From Moringa oleifera (Eukaryota; Streptophyta; Magnoliopsida; Brassicales; Moringaceae): DNA of 64,000 bases. Of the stretch, positions 21,734 to 33,084 are shown in pieces. Under the pieces are notes generated by a model. That model made no database searches. It was given only the letters and a program-made list of their open reading frames with translations, and was not told the origin of the DNA. Both the position numbers and the translations under genes were made by a program. The stretch spans positions 6,594,001 through 6,658,000 of the forward strand of contig JAJFZO010000229.1 in NCBI GenBank assembly GCA_021397835.1. Reading direction: 5' to 3'. How positions within the stretch are numbered: the first letter of the stretch is position 1; every line of letters begins with the position of its first letter.

Positions 21734-22355
21734 CATCGATGATCCCTTGCAATCGAAGAATCGTCCCTCGCTATCGAAACAATTTCGCGCTTAGTAGGTT
21801 AAGTGCAGCAGCACTCGACGACCTACATGATCGATGGGCCTTTCACTCGTTGGCTTGCAGCTCGTTTGGTGCTGTTACTGCCCATTTATATGTGCGGCAT
21901 GTGAGTGGTGATCTAGTCATGCGCATTGGCAGGCTTCATGCTCCCGCATCAAACTAACAACTAGCACGTCGCTTCAAGCTTGACCCCGAGCCATATGTTG
22001 GCTTCTCGTGGGTGACATCGGGACCCTGTGTTATGTGCCTTCACAAATGAAATTCGATGATTCAAGTCGGTTGTCTTTGCACCATGTCCCTTACGGGAAT
22101 GGGTCGAAACCTAAGCCGGGGCTCGTGCTCCAAGGGCGGCTTGCTTTGGTATGTGGTTGCTTTGGCATACGGGTGTTCGATCGTCCCTTCGGGTGCGAAA
22201 AGTGTTGCGAATGGAGTGGCCTCGGCCTCCGCCTGTCCAAGTGAAAAAGCATTTGTCACATCCCATCGATTTTGAATGATGACCGCGATAGCTTTGGCCT
22301 CAGCGAGCCCTACGGCACGCTTCGGTCGTAGTTGGCGTAGTGTCTTGAATGATGC
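21734..22355 (+). other. Unique 5'ETS before 18S (unit C)
   Basis: Same ~600-bp unique leader as 12839-13425, ending at the 18S start. No feature beyond the leader is seen in it. Confidence 0.82.
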
Positions 22356-23156
22356 TGCCTGGTTAATCTTGCCAGCAGTCATATGATTGTCTTAAAGATT
22401 AAGCCATGCATGTGTAAGTATGAACTAATTCAGACTGTGAAACCGTGAATGCCTCAATAAATTAGTTATAGTTTGTTTGATGGTACCTACTACTTGGATA
22501 ACCGTAGTAATTTTATAGTTAATACCTACCACAAATCCTGACTTTTGGAAAGGGCACATTTGTTAGATAACAGGTCGGCTCAAGCTTCGCTTATTGCTCT
22601 GATCATTCATGATAACTCGATGGATTGTGAGGCCATCACGCCAGCGACGCATCATTCAAATTTCTGCCCCATCAACTTTCTATGGTAGGATCGTTGCCTA
22701 CTATGGTGGTGACGAGTGACTGAGAATTAGGGTTCGATTCTGAAGAAGGAGCCTAAGAAATGGCTACCACATCCAAGGAAGGCAGCAGGCGCGCAAATTA
22801 CCCAATCCTGACACGAGGAGGTAGTGATAATAAATAACAATACTGGGCTCTTTGAGTCTGGTCATTGGAATGAGTACAATCTAAATCCCTTAACGAGGAT
22901 CCATTAAAGGGCAAGTCTGGTGCCAGCAGCCACGGTAATTCTAGCTCCATTAACGTATATTTAAGTTGTTGCAGTTAAAAAGCTCATAGTTGGACCATGG
23001 GATGGGTCAGTCGGTCCGCCTATGGTGTGCATCAGTTGGCTCATCCCTATTGCCGACGATGCACTCCTGGCCTTAATTGATCGGGTCGTGCCTCCGGCAT
23101 TATGCTTTGAAGAAATTAAAGTGCTCAAAGCAAGTCTACGCTCTGAATACATTAGC
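22356..23156 (+). rRNA. 18S rRNA gene, first ~800 nt, pseudogene with empty LTR site (unit C)
   Basis: It starts TGCCTGGTTAATC (decayed) and runs past the position where other units carry the LTR; here TTGCCTACTATGGTGG is uninterrupted (22693-22708). It stops after CTGAATACATTAGC and is fused to an IGS subrepeat, sharing AGC. The rest of 18S and all of 26S are missing from this unit. Confidence 0.93.
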
Positions 23157-25681
23157 CAGGGGAGCCACGTCGCACGGACGCTAGGCATTGGGGCCATGCC
23201 TTGGCAGCCCCCAGCAGGCATGGCATGGGCTGCTTGCCCAGCGTGCGGCAGCAGTGGGCACGCCAGCAAGGCCACGAGAACCCATCGCGAGCCAGCCCCC
23301 TCGTCCTTGCCCCTTCAATGGTGCCCAGCGAGCGAGCCAGGAGAGCCGCGTCGCACGGATCCTGGGCGCATCTCACGGACCTTGGGCATGAGAGGCATGC
23401 GTCAGTAGCCCCAATACACACGGCCTGGGTTGCTTTCCCAGTGTGTGGCAATGGTGGGCACGATAGGCAGGCCACAGGCGCCCATCGCGAGCCAGCCCCC
23501 TCGTCCTTGCCCCTCAACATGGTGCCTAGCAAGGGAGCCAGTGGAGCCGCATCACAAGGACATTGGGCACAGGTGCCATGCCTTAGCATCCCCCAGCAGG
23601 CATGGCATGGGCCAAGTTCCTAGCGTGCGACGATAGTAGGCACGCCACCCAGGCCACAGGCGCCTATCACGTGCCAGCCCTCCCTTCCTCGAACTATGAC
23701 ATAGCACCCAGCGAGCGAACCAGGGGAGCCACGTCATACGGACCCTGGGCACAGGAGGTATGCCTTAGCAGCTCCCAGCTGGAATGGCAAGGGCAAGTGC
23801 CCAGTGTGCAGTAGCTATTGGCGTACTAGCCGGGCCAATGGTGCTCATCGCAGGCGAGCCCCCTCGTCCTCAACCCTCGACGTAGTGCCCAGTGATCGAG
23901 CCAGGGGAGTCGCATCGCACGGACCCTGGGCATGAGGGGCATGCCTCGGTAGCCCCCACCAGTAACAACATGGGCTGCCTGCCCTACGGGTTGCAGCAGT
24001 GGGCGCGTCAGCCAGGCCACGGGCACCCATCGCGAGCTAGCCCCCTCGTTCCCATCCCTCAAAGTAGAGCCCAACGAGCGAGCTAGGGAAGCCACGTTGC
24101 CCAAACCTTGGGCATGGGAGGCATGCCTTGGTAGCCCCCAGCAGGCACGGCATGGGCTGCTTGCCCAGCGTGCGGAAGCGGTGGGTGAGCTAGCGAGGCC
24201 ACGGGCGCCTATCATGAGCCAACCCCTGGACATAGTGCCCAGGAAATGAGCCAGGAGAGCCGTGTCACAGGACCCTGGGCATGGGAGGCACCCCTCAGCA
24301 GCCCCTAACAGGCATGGCATGGGTGGCTTGCCTAGCGTGAGGCAGCGGTGGGCACGCCAGCCAGGCCACGGGCGCCCACCACGAGCCAGCCCCCTCGTCC
24401 CTGCCCCTACACATAGTGCCCAATGAGCGAGCCAGGGTAGCCGCGTCGCATGGACCCTGGGCATTGGAGGCATGCCTCAGCCACCCCCAACAGGCACGGC
24501 ATGGGCTGCTTGCCTAGTGTGTGGCAGCTGTGGGCGCACTAGGCAGGCCACGGGTGCCCATGGCGAGCCAGCCCCCTCGTCCCTGCCCTTCTAATTACTG
24601 CCCAGTGAGCAAGCCAGGGGAGTCGCATCGCATGGGCCCTAGGCACAGGACGCATGCCTTGGCAGCCCCAATAGGCATGGCATGGGTTGCTTTCCCATTG
24701 TGCTGCAGCGGTGGGCGCGCCAGCCAAGCCACAGGCACCCATCACGAGTCACCGCCTCGGCATAGTGCGCGACGTGAACTAGGGGAGCCGCATCGCATAG
24801 ACCCTGGGCACGGGAGGCACGCCTCGAAAGCCCTTAGCAGACGTAGCATGGGCTGCTTGCCCAGTGTGCGGCAGTGGTGGGTGCGCCAGCCTGGCCAAGG
24901 GTGCCCATCATGAGCTAGACCCTCGACATAGTGCGCAGCGAGCGAGCGAGAGGAGCCGTGTGGCACTGATCCTTGGCACGGGAGGCATGCCTCGGAAGCC
25001 CCCAGCAAGCATGGCATGGGTTGCTTTCCCAGCGTGCAACAGCATTAGGCGCGTCAGCCTAGCCACGAGCGCCCATCATGAGCCAACCCTTAAACATAGA
25101 ACCTAGTAAGGGAGCCAGGGGAGCCGCGTCACACGGATCTTGGGCATGGGAGGCATTCCTTGGAAGCCGCCAGCAGGCTCGACATGGGCTGCTTGCCTAG
25201 CATGCGGCAGCAGTGGGCGCGCCAGACAGGCCACGGGCGCCCATCGCGAGTCAGCCCCCTCATCCTGGTCCATCGACGTAGTGCCCAGCGAGTGAATCAA
25301 GGGAGCCGCGTTGCACGGACCCTGGGCACGGGAGGTATTCCTCGGTAGCCCCCAGCATGCGGCAGCGGTGGGCATGCCAGTTGGGCCGCGGGCACCCATC
25401 GCGAGCCAGCCCCCTTGTCCCTGCCCCTTGACATGGTGTCCCAAGAACGAGCCAGGGGAGCCACGTCGCTTGGACCATGGGCATGGGAGGCATGCCTTGG
25501 CAGCCCCCAGCAGGCACGGAATGGACTTCTTGCCTAGTATGCAGCAGCGGTGGGCGCGCCAGCCTTGCAACGGGCGCCCATCACAAGTTAGGGGAGCCAT
25601 GTTGCATGGTCCCTGTGTATGGGAGGCATCCCTCGGAAGTGCCCAGCAGGCGCGGCATGGGCGAAGTGCCTAGCGTACGGC
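23157..25681 (+). repeat. IGS ~182-bp subrepeat array, ~15 copies (unit C)
   Basis: Copies start near 23154, 23323, 23525, 23708, 23888, 24071, 24238, 24419, 24601, 24768, 24935, 25101, 25284, 25439 and 25590. The spacing is mostly 165-185 bp. One copy near 23340 contains a short internal repeat (GGATCCTGGGCGCATCTCACGGACCTTGGG). It is GC-rich and free of stops in long stretches, which produces many spurious ORFs on both strands. Confidence 0.92.
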
Positions 25682-26361
25682 TGTTAGACCCTTGAATCTA
25701 AGTACCAAGGCATAGGTACGATGAGTTTTGCACCATGCCCGGACCTACAAGTGTAGAGGACCACGTTAGCAAGGCAAACACGCATGAGTTAGATATGAAA
25801 ACGAATGCGAGAGACTTTAGGAGAAATCGAGTTTCATACTTACAGTGGCGAGATTCGCTGGTGAGTTGGGAACGTTGTGGAGCGAGGGACGAAGCACGCA
25901 AATCGACCCATAAGCCCACTTAAGGGGAAAGCGGCAGAGATGCCTCAAGCAAGCACCTGCACATGGTGGTGCGAATATGTCTAGTCGCGGGAACATAAGG
26001 CAAAATCTGAGAACCCAGCTTGGCATGGATGGAAAGTCCAGCAAGCAAAGATATTCCACAAAGAAAAGATATGGCTATTGGCCAAAGGAGGAACAAGGCG
26101 ATCGAAGGATAAGATGTCTATTCCAAAAGCCAAGGGAGATAAGGCTCGAAAAGAGTCCTGAACGGAAACCACCTCCTCAAGCTTACCCAAACCAATCGAA
26201 AGTGGATAAAAAGACTTAGAGAAGACTTCAAAGGAGACGAGATCCTTAACTAAAGGAGAGTCCTTGCAGGAGAAGGATGTTATCTAAACTTTGAAGATAA
26301 GCCTCAATGGGATAAAAGATTCGTGATTAAGATCGGGTGGCCTATCCAAAAAACGTGGGAT
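25682..26361 (+). repeat. LTR 5' part, type I, 680 bp, fused to gag
   Basis: It starts TGTTA and follows type I LTRs to CGTGGGAT. It then jumps into gag (ATCAACATGTATGTTAGCTG). GGGAT is present at both broken ends, so the deletion of the LTR 3' third, PBS and gag start used short homology. Confidence 0.87.
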
Positions 26362-27230
26362 CAACATGTATGTTAGCTGAGTTGATGGTGACACTCGCTT
26401 AGCAACAGTCCTCAATGGAAGAGGACATCGAAAACCTCAAGGAAACCGTGAGGAGTCTTAAGACCGAGATTGGGTTACTAAAAAAGGCTCCTCACACCCC
26501 TACGGTGGGGGCAGACTCTACTCTGGCTAAGCTGAAGGTGCCAAAACCAAAGCCATTCCCTGAAGAAAGGAACGCCAAGGAGTTGGAGAGCTTCTTGTGG
26601 GATATAGAACAGCACTTGAAAGCTGCTAGAGTGCCCAAAAATGACCAGGGAATGATCACATCCATGTACTTACTTGGTGATGCTAAGTTCTGGTGGCGCA
26701 CCCGTATGCAGGATGATGACATCATGGGGAGGCCTAGCATTGATTCGTGGGAGGCACTCAAAAGGGAATTGAAGAAGCAATTCCTGCAACGCAACACCTC
26801 GTTCATGGCTAGGGAGCAACTGAAACGCCTGAAGCAGATAGGTTCAGTGCGTGACTTCATCGAGGAGTTCAGTTCAGTAATGCTAGACATCAAGAACATG
26901 TCAGAGGAGGATAAGTTATTTAATTTCCTATCAGGCATGCAGCCGTGGGCTCAAGCGGAACTAAGGTGGCAAGGTGTCAAAGACCTGCCCTCAGCATTTT
27001 TCGTGGCGGATAGCTTAGGGGATTTCAAGTACGCGGGTGGTGCTCTCGAAAAGAAAGGCGAAAAACGAGGGAAGGTTGGAAAAGAGATGAAAAAGCCCAA
27101 TGGCAAGGGCAGGAAAAGAAGAATGTTGAGTCCAGCAAGCCTCGAGGCTCATCCCCTTTGAAAGGAAAGGGAAAGAATATGGACCAAGAGCGTTACTTCT
27201 TATGCAACGGGCCACATAGAGCACGCGACT
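26362..27230 (+). pseudogene. gag: gag, 5' truncated, longest open copy
   Basis: The frame 26415-27161 is open for 248 codons and covers the gag core without a stop, including WWRTRMQDDDIMGRPSIDSW and SEEDKLFNFLSGMQ. A one-base deletion in the A-rich Lys linker (about 27112) shifts the frame before the zinc knuckle. In the knuckle (27195-27235) the first Cys is Tyr (RYFLCNGPHRARDC). The true start lies in the deleted part; the Met at 26415 is internal. Confidence 0.88.
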
Positions 27231-27234
27231 GTCC

Positions 27235-27696
27235 TTGCAAGGAGAAATTAACGATGCTCATGGCAGCAAAGTATTCCTTCGAGGAAAAGGAAGGAATGCC
27301 ACAACTCGAGTGAATCCAATCCAGCTGTTGAATGCGATCACACCCAAGAACTTGCAGAAAGGGTTGATCTATGTCCCGGTGAAGGTAAATGAGAACGATG
27401 CAATGGCAATGCTGGATACGGGAGCTACCAACAATTTCATCGTAGAAAAAGAAGTGAGAAAGCTCGGGCTTAAGCTTTCTCCAGCCTCGGTCAAGTTCAA
27501 AGCAGTTAATGCTGAGGCGAAGGTAGTATGCGGAGCTACCACTACGACTCTTGAAGTCGGCGAATGGAAAGGTATGTCCAACTTCATGATAACTCAGTTA
27601 GATGACTTTGATGTTATCTTGGGTCTAGAATTCTTCAGACAAACCAAGGCATTGGTGATGCTCTATTTAAGTGGACTACTCGTGGCTGATGAGTAA
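27235..27696 (+). pseudogene. Aspartic protease domain with intact D-T-G
   Basis: The domain shows AMLDTGATNNFI (about 27403-27438), the catalytic triad that is broken in the copies at 2730 (DTV) and 44495 (DMG). VGEWKGMSNFMITQLDDFD and the GLEFF segment follow. It ends at a TAA at 27694. It would release Gag and Pol proteins in a live element; here neighbouring domains are broken. Confidence 0.85.
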
Positions 27697-27804
27697 GCCT
27701 CGAGCCTAATCAGAATTGAAGCAGCAAGAGAGCTTTTGGTAGGTAATAAATAGATTAGGTTATAATCTGCAAAGCAACTTAAGTCTGGACTGTGGAAGGG
27801 TGAA

Positions 27805-29254
27805 GTGACGATGGTGGCAGCACTATTTGAGGCAAAACCAGATCAGGTTGTAGAGGTGCCCAACAAGATCACTGAAGTGTTGAGGGAATTTAGCGACATG
27901 GTGCCACCGGAGCTCCCCAAGACATTGCCTCCAAGTAGGAATGTTGATCATATGATCGAGTTACTTCCGGGTGCTAGACCCCCTGCTCAAGCACCATATC
28001 GAATGCCCTTGTCGAAACTAGTCAAACTACGAAAGCAACTAGACGAGCTGTTAGAAGCAGGTTTCATTCAGCCGTCATAGGCCCTTCATGGTGCACCTGT
28101 GCTATTCCAGGAAAAACAAGATGGCTAGCTGAGAATGTGCATTGATTATCAAGCATTAAACAAGGTAACGGTAAAGAACAAATATCCAGTGCCAAATGTT
28201 GCGGACTTTTTTGATCGGTTATCAAGGGCCAAGTACTTTATGAAGCTAGACTTGCGATCAAGATACTGGCAAGACAGCATAGCTGAGGGGGACGAAGCAA
28301 AAACAGCATGCGTCATAAGGTACGGCTCTTATGAGTTCATGGTGATGCCCTTCGAGATTAAGCAATGCGCCTGCTACCTTTTGCAATCTTATGAATGACG
28401 TATTGTTTGAGTTTTTGGACAAGTTTGTGATAGTTTACTTGGATGACATTGTGGTCTATAGCGAGATCCTAGATGACCATGCAAACTATTTGCGACAAGT
28501 ATTGATGCGGCTGTGAGGGCACCAGCTGTACATCAAGAAGGAAAAATGTGAGTTTTGCAAGCAAGAAGTGCCATTCTTGGGACATTGGGTTAGGAACGGA
28601 CAAATATGAATGGATGAAAGGAAAGTGAAGGCCATCATGGAGTGGCCAGCCCCACGAAAAGTTGCTCAATTTTGATCATTCCTTGGGCTCGCAAACTATT
28701 ATAGCAGTTCATCAAAGGATACTCGAGTAAGAGTAATACTTTGACGAACTTGCTATAGAAAGATAGCCTGTAGGTGTGGACCGATGAATGCAACAAGGCT
28801 TTCGAGGGATTAAAACAGGCAGTAGCCTCGGAACTAGTACTGTCCTTACCGAACTTTGAAGAGCCATTCGAGGTAGTCACAGATGCTTCTGATCGAGCAA
28901 TCGGGGGTGTATTAGTGCAGAATGGCCATCCCATGGCATTCGAGAGTCAAAAACTCAAGGATGCAAAGCAGCGTTATTCGACTCATGAGAAGGAGATGAC
29001 AGCTATTGTCCATTGAATACGGACATGGCGGCATTACTTACTTAGGATGAAATTTAAGGTAATTACTGACAATGTTGCTAATACTTGTTTTCACTCGCAG
29101 AAAAAGCTATCTCCAAAACAAGCAAGATGACAAGAGTTTTGTGGCGGAGTTTGATTTTGTGTGTGAACACAAACCAGGGAAACAAAACAATGTTGCTGAT
29201 GCACTAAGCCATGTAGAAGTGCAAACTTACGTGGCTGCTCTGACAGGTGTCTAG
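27805..29254 (+). pseudogene. Reverse transcriptase and RNase H, frameshifts and stops
   Basis: RT begins with the ELPKTLPPSRNVDHMIELLPGARPPAQAPYRMP entry region, split here only for length (27900-28020). MCIDYQALN and NKYPVP follow at 28135, with a stop at 28078 between. An insertion near 28355 shifts the frame. The catalytic YLDDIVVY is intact at 28436-28459. RNase H is at 28774-29016 (VTDASDRAIGG). A stop at 29014 and a deletion near 29130 break the rest. Confidence 0.88.
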
Positions 29255-29713
29255 AACGACTTACTCGAGCAAATAAGATCGGTAGCTGGGGAAGATATCG
29301 AATACGCCCAACTCATGGAGGAAGTGAGCAAAGGCTTGATCCGAAGATACTAGATCAAGGATGGGTTGTTATATACTCGGGGAGATAGATGTTTTGTGCC
29401 TAAGTTTGGAGGACCTCCAAAATAGTTGCTGAGGGAAACCCATGACCCGCTATGGGCAGGTCACCTGGGCATCGAGAGGATGCTCGCGCTATAGACATGA
29501 GCCAATTACTGGCCCAAGTTGATGGATGATGTGGAGGCCTATGTTCGCACATGCTTAGTGTGCCAACAGGACAAAACGGACAGAAGGAGGGAGGTGGGTT
29601 TGCTCCAACCCACCCCCATTGCGAAACACCCATAGGAGTCGGTGTTGATGGATTTCATTATGGGCTTCCCAAAGGTAAGGGAACTATCCGCTATAATTGT
29701 GATTGTTGATAGG
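29255..29713 (+). pseudogene. Integrase N-terminal part, truncated by IGS
   Basis: It includes the HHCC zinc domain region (GHLGIERML, CLVCQQDK) and the first core Asp (LMDFIMGFPK), then ends at VIVDR where the subrepeat starts. GGT is shared by both sides of the junction at 29712-29714. Catalytic residues two and three are missing. Confidence 0.85.
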
Positions 29714-32005
29714 TGGGTGCGCCAGCCAGGCCACGGGCGCCCATCGCGAGCTAGCCCCTCAACATGGTGCCCAGTGAGCGTGCTAGGGGAGCCGCATCGC
29801 ACGGACCCTGGGCATGGAAGGCATGCCACGACAGCCCCAAGCAAGCACGGCATGGGCCATGTGCCCAGCGTAGGTCAGCGATAGGCGCGCCAGCCAATCA
29901 AATGGCGGCCACCGCGAGCCAGCCCCCTCATCCCCGAACCTTGACATAGTGCCCAGCAAGCGAGCCAGGGGAGCCATATCGCACGAGCCCCTGGCATGGG
30001 AGGCTTGCCTCGGCAGCCCCTAGCAGGCATGGCATGGGCCATGTGCCCAACGTGCGGCAGCGTTGGGTGTGCCAGCCAAGCCACGGGCGCCCATCGCGAG
30101 CCAGGCCCCTCGTCCCTGCCCCTCGACATGGTGCCCAGCGAGAGTGCCAGGAGAGCCATGTTGCACGGACCTTGGGCAAGGGAAGCATGCCTTGGAAGCC
30201 CCAAGCAGGCATGGCATGGGCTGCTTGCCCAGCTTTCGACAACGGTGGGCGCACTAGCAAGGCCACAAGCACCCATCACGAGCCAGCCAATCGATATGGT
30301 GCCTAGCGAGTGAGCTAGGGAAGCCTCGTCGCATGGACCCTAGGCACAGGGGCATGCCTCGGTAGCCCCAAGCAGGTAAAGTAAGGGCTGTTTGCCCAGC
30401 TTGCGACAGAAGTGGGTGGTGCGCCAGCAAGGCCATGGGCACTCATCGTGAGCCAGCCCCGTCGTCCCTGTCCCTCGCCATAATTCCTAGCGAACAACCT
30501 GTGGGAGTCACGTCGCATGGACCCTGGGTACAGTAAGCACACCTCGATAGCTCCCAGCAGGCATGGCATGGGCTGCTTGCCAAGCGTGCGGCAGCGGTGG
30601 GCACCCCAGCCAGGCCACGAGCGCCCATCACAAGCCAGCCCCTCGATATAGTGTGCAGCAAGCTAGCCAGGGGAGCCGTGTCGCACAGACCTTGGCCATG
30701 AGGGGCACACCTCGGTAGCCCCCAGCAGGCACGCATGGGATGCCTGCCCAACGTGTGGCAGCAGTGGATGCGCTAGCCAGGCCACGGGCGCCCATCGCGG
30801 GCCAACACCCTCGTCCCTGCCCCTCAATAAGTTGCCCAGAGTGCGAGCCAAGGGAGTCACTTCGCATGGACCCTTGGCACGGGAGGCATGCTTTGGCAGC
30901 CCCCAACAGGTGCGGCATGGGCTGCTTGCCCAGTGTGTGACTGCGGGGGGCGCGCAAGCCAAGCCACGGGCGCCCATCGCGAGCCAGCCCCCTTGTCCCT
31001 GCCCTTCGACATAGCGCCCATTGAGCGAGCCAAAGGAGCCACATCGCACAGACCATGGGCACCAGAGGCATGCCTCAGCAGCCCCCGACAGGCACAGCAT
31101 GGGTGAAGCGCCCAGTGTGGGGCAGCAGTGGGCGCACCAGCCAAGCTTGTGGTAACAATCTCAAGCTAGATCCCTCGTCCCTGTCCCTCGACATAGTGCC
31201 CATAGGGCCAGGGGAGCCACATCGCACGGACCCAGGGCACGAATGCCATGCCATGATAGGCCCTAATAGGCATAGCAAGGGCAGCCTACGCAGTGTGTGA
31301 TAGCGATGTACGCGCCAGCCAGGCCATTGGCGCCCATTGCGAGCCGGCCCCCTCGTCATTACCCGTCGACATAGTGCCCAACGAGCGAGCCAGGGGAGCC
31401 ATGTTGCACTGATCCTTAGCACGGGAGGCATGCCTCAGCAGCCCCCAGTAGGCACAGTATGGGCTACTTGCCCAGCGTGCGACAATGGGGGGCGCGCCAG
31501 CCAGGACACGTGCTCCCATCGTAAACTAGCTCCCTCATCCCTGCCCTTCAACGTAGTGCCCAGCAAGGGAGCCGCGTTGCGTGGACCCTGGGCATGGGAC
31601 GCACGCCTCGACAGCCCCTAGCAGGCATGGCAAGGGCTGCTTGTCCAGCTTGTGGCAGCCATTGGTACGCCAGCCAGGCCATAGGCGCTCATCACGAGCC
31701 TGCCCCCTCGACATGATGCCTAGTGAGCGAGCCAAGGGAGCTGCGTTGCATGGACACTGGGGATGGGGGGCATGCCTCGGCAACCCCCAACAGGCACAGC
31801 ATGGGCTTCTTGCCCAGCGTGCAGCAGCGGTAGGCTTGCCAGCCAAGCCATAGGCGCTCATCACGAGCCATCCCCTTCATCGCTGCCCCTCGACTTACTA
31901 CCCAGTGTCCGAGCCAGGGGTGCCATAGTAGTCCACAGCAGGCACGCGCTAGCCTTGCCAGGGGCACCCCACGCGAGCCAACTACGAGCACACTGTGTGG
32001 CTCGA
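29714..32005 (+). repeat. IGS ~182-bp subrepeat array, ~12 copies plus terminal copy (unit C)
   Basis: Copies start near 29770, 29953, 30133, 30303, 30487, 30655, 30835, 31017, 31199, 31378, 31559 and 31718, with the divergent terminal copy near 31902. With 23157-25681 this spacer holds about 27 copies, against 2-6 in the other units. Confidence 0.92.
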
Positions 32006-32494
32006 CACGTGCTGTGGGCGTTGATTTCATAGGCAAGCTGAGCTTGGCCGTGTCCCCTGGCTGCGATGGACCCTGGGGGCAGCCATGGGGTGGCTGGAGG
32101 TGCGCTGGACAGCGAGCCAGCATGCATCCTGGGCCAGGCAGAGGCACAGCTGCCCTAGCCTGTTGGTCGCAATGCTCAGTTGAGAAATTGGTGTGAATTA
32201 ACAGTCTTTCCATCATGGAATTGGTCCCGAAATGACTCAAATAAATCGTGTAATTCGTGAGGAGTCTGCCCCTGAAGTTTGAGATCATTTCAACTCACGG
32301 GCTATTTTTGATGATTTTTTCAATTTTTGACTATAGGAAATTCATTAAAAAAATTTGGTGCCCAAAAAATTCTGAAATTTCTTCTAGTGGTAGATATGAT
32401 TATTCTCATTTATGTACAACATTTCAGCTCAAAATTCCAATTTTTAGACTCATTATGACGGCTCAGACATATTGATATTTCCTCCTGCCAAGAG
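32006..32494 (+). other. IGS unique stretch and AT-rich block (unit C)
   Basis: GC-rich unique stretch to ~32180, then an AT-rich block with conserved 'GACTCAAATAAATCGTG' and 'AGATATGATTATTCTC' parts, also present in units A, E and F. Non-coding. Confidence 0.75.
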
Positions 32495-32535
32495 TGAAAT
32501 TTCATTTAAGACTCTTTAGGGGGGAGGAGGTCACC
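32495..32535 (+). promoter_or_regulatory. Candidate RNA polymerase I start region (unit C)
   Basis: TGAAATTTCA (32495-32504), then TTTAAGACTCTTTA and six G (32519-32524), then AGGAGGTCACC. It is the least decayed form with unit E. Plant Pol I starts share a T/A-rich stretch followed by Gs. No transcription evidence is available. Confidence 0.6.
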
Positions 32536-32765
32536 TAGCTTGCTAGGTGCAAATGGGCCATGCATGCTCCCCCCCTACCCATTTACCCATCCCAAATGGG
32601 TAGGCGCTAGGCTTGGGGAACCCAGCGCACATGGCATGGGCAGGCCCGCTTGCTGCCATGCCCATCCAGCCGATGGTGCATGGCTGTGGCGGCCACCACC
32701 GTTGCCAGGCAGGCGATCGGTGACGTCAGTCGAAGAGTGTGGGATGCCCGATCAGTAGCTGATAG
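32536..32765 (+). other. Start of 5'ETS with paired hairpins (unit C)
   Basis: Contains hairpin 1 in a changed but still paired form (CTACCCAT/ATGGGTAG, 32575-32605) and the GCT(A/G)GG...CCCAGC hairpin. A run TTTACCCAT is inserted next to the loop. Single-copy GC-rich sequence follows to the ETS repeat. Confidence 0.65.
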
Positions 32766-33084
32766 AGTAGGGAAAATGTGAGAAACGAAATCCACTAAAT
32801 TGTAGGCAACAAAACGAGAAAAATGGTGGGATAATGAGCAGGGATGTGGCTAGAGAAGCTTAACAGTGTGGGTGACGAAGCTACCGATGATGCATGCTGC
32901 GCGAGGGCCAAATCACTAGGGCGAATTTTGAGCATGCGGAGTGCTTTGTCGTAGGATCCCGACGCTTAGGCTTGCCTAGGTAGACTCGTTGTGTAGCGCA
33001 ATCGATGACACGATCGTTGATCGTTAGCATCGAGCGAGCCACACGGCTAGTCTGGGTGCGGCGGCATGTGACACCCTTACTAGT
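32766..33084 (+). repeat. ETS ~330-bp repeat, one copy, fused to an LTR (unit C/D)
   Basis: One ETS repeat with an internal deletion near 32957, running to GTGACACCCTTACTAG. It is then joined to an LTR ~100 bp into that LTR, sharing AAGGC. The unique 5'ETS and the 18S start that should follow are deleted. Confidence 0.83.

Larger units (their letters stand above)
25682..29713 (+). mobile_element. Ty3/gypsy chromovirus, type I, truncated, in an IGS subrepeat
   Basis: An LTR fragment is followed by gag, protease, RT-RNase H and the start of integrase, then subrepeat sequence resumes. Integrase core, chromodomain, polypurine tract and 3' LTR are deleted. The subrepeat stops at ...AGCGTACGGC and resumes at GGTGGGTGCGCC, almost exactly where it left off. 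Confidence 0.9.

Noticed and set aside
23157..25681. Long ORFs on both strands in the spacer (for example 23826-24473 minus, 25103-25600 minus)
   Set aside because: They follow the ~182-bp GC-rich subrepeats and recur with the repeat period in several frames. Low stop density in GC-rich DNA explains them; no domain or codon pattern supports a protein.
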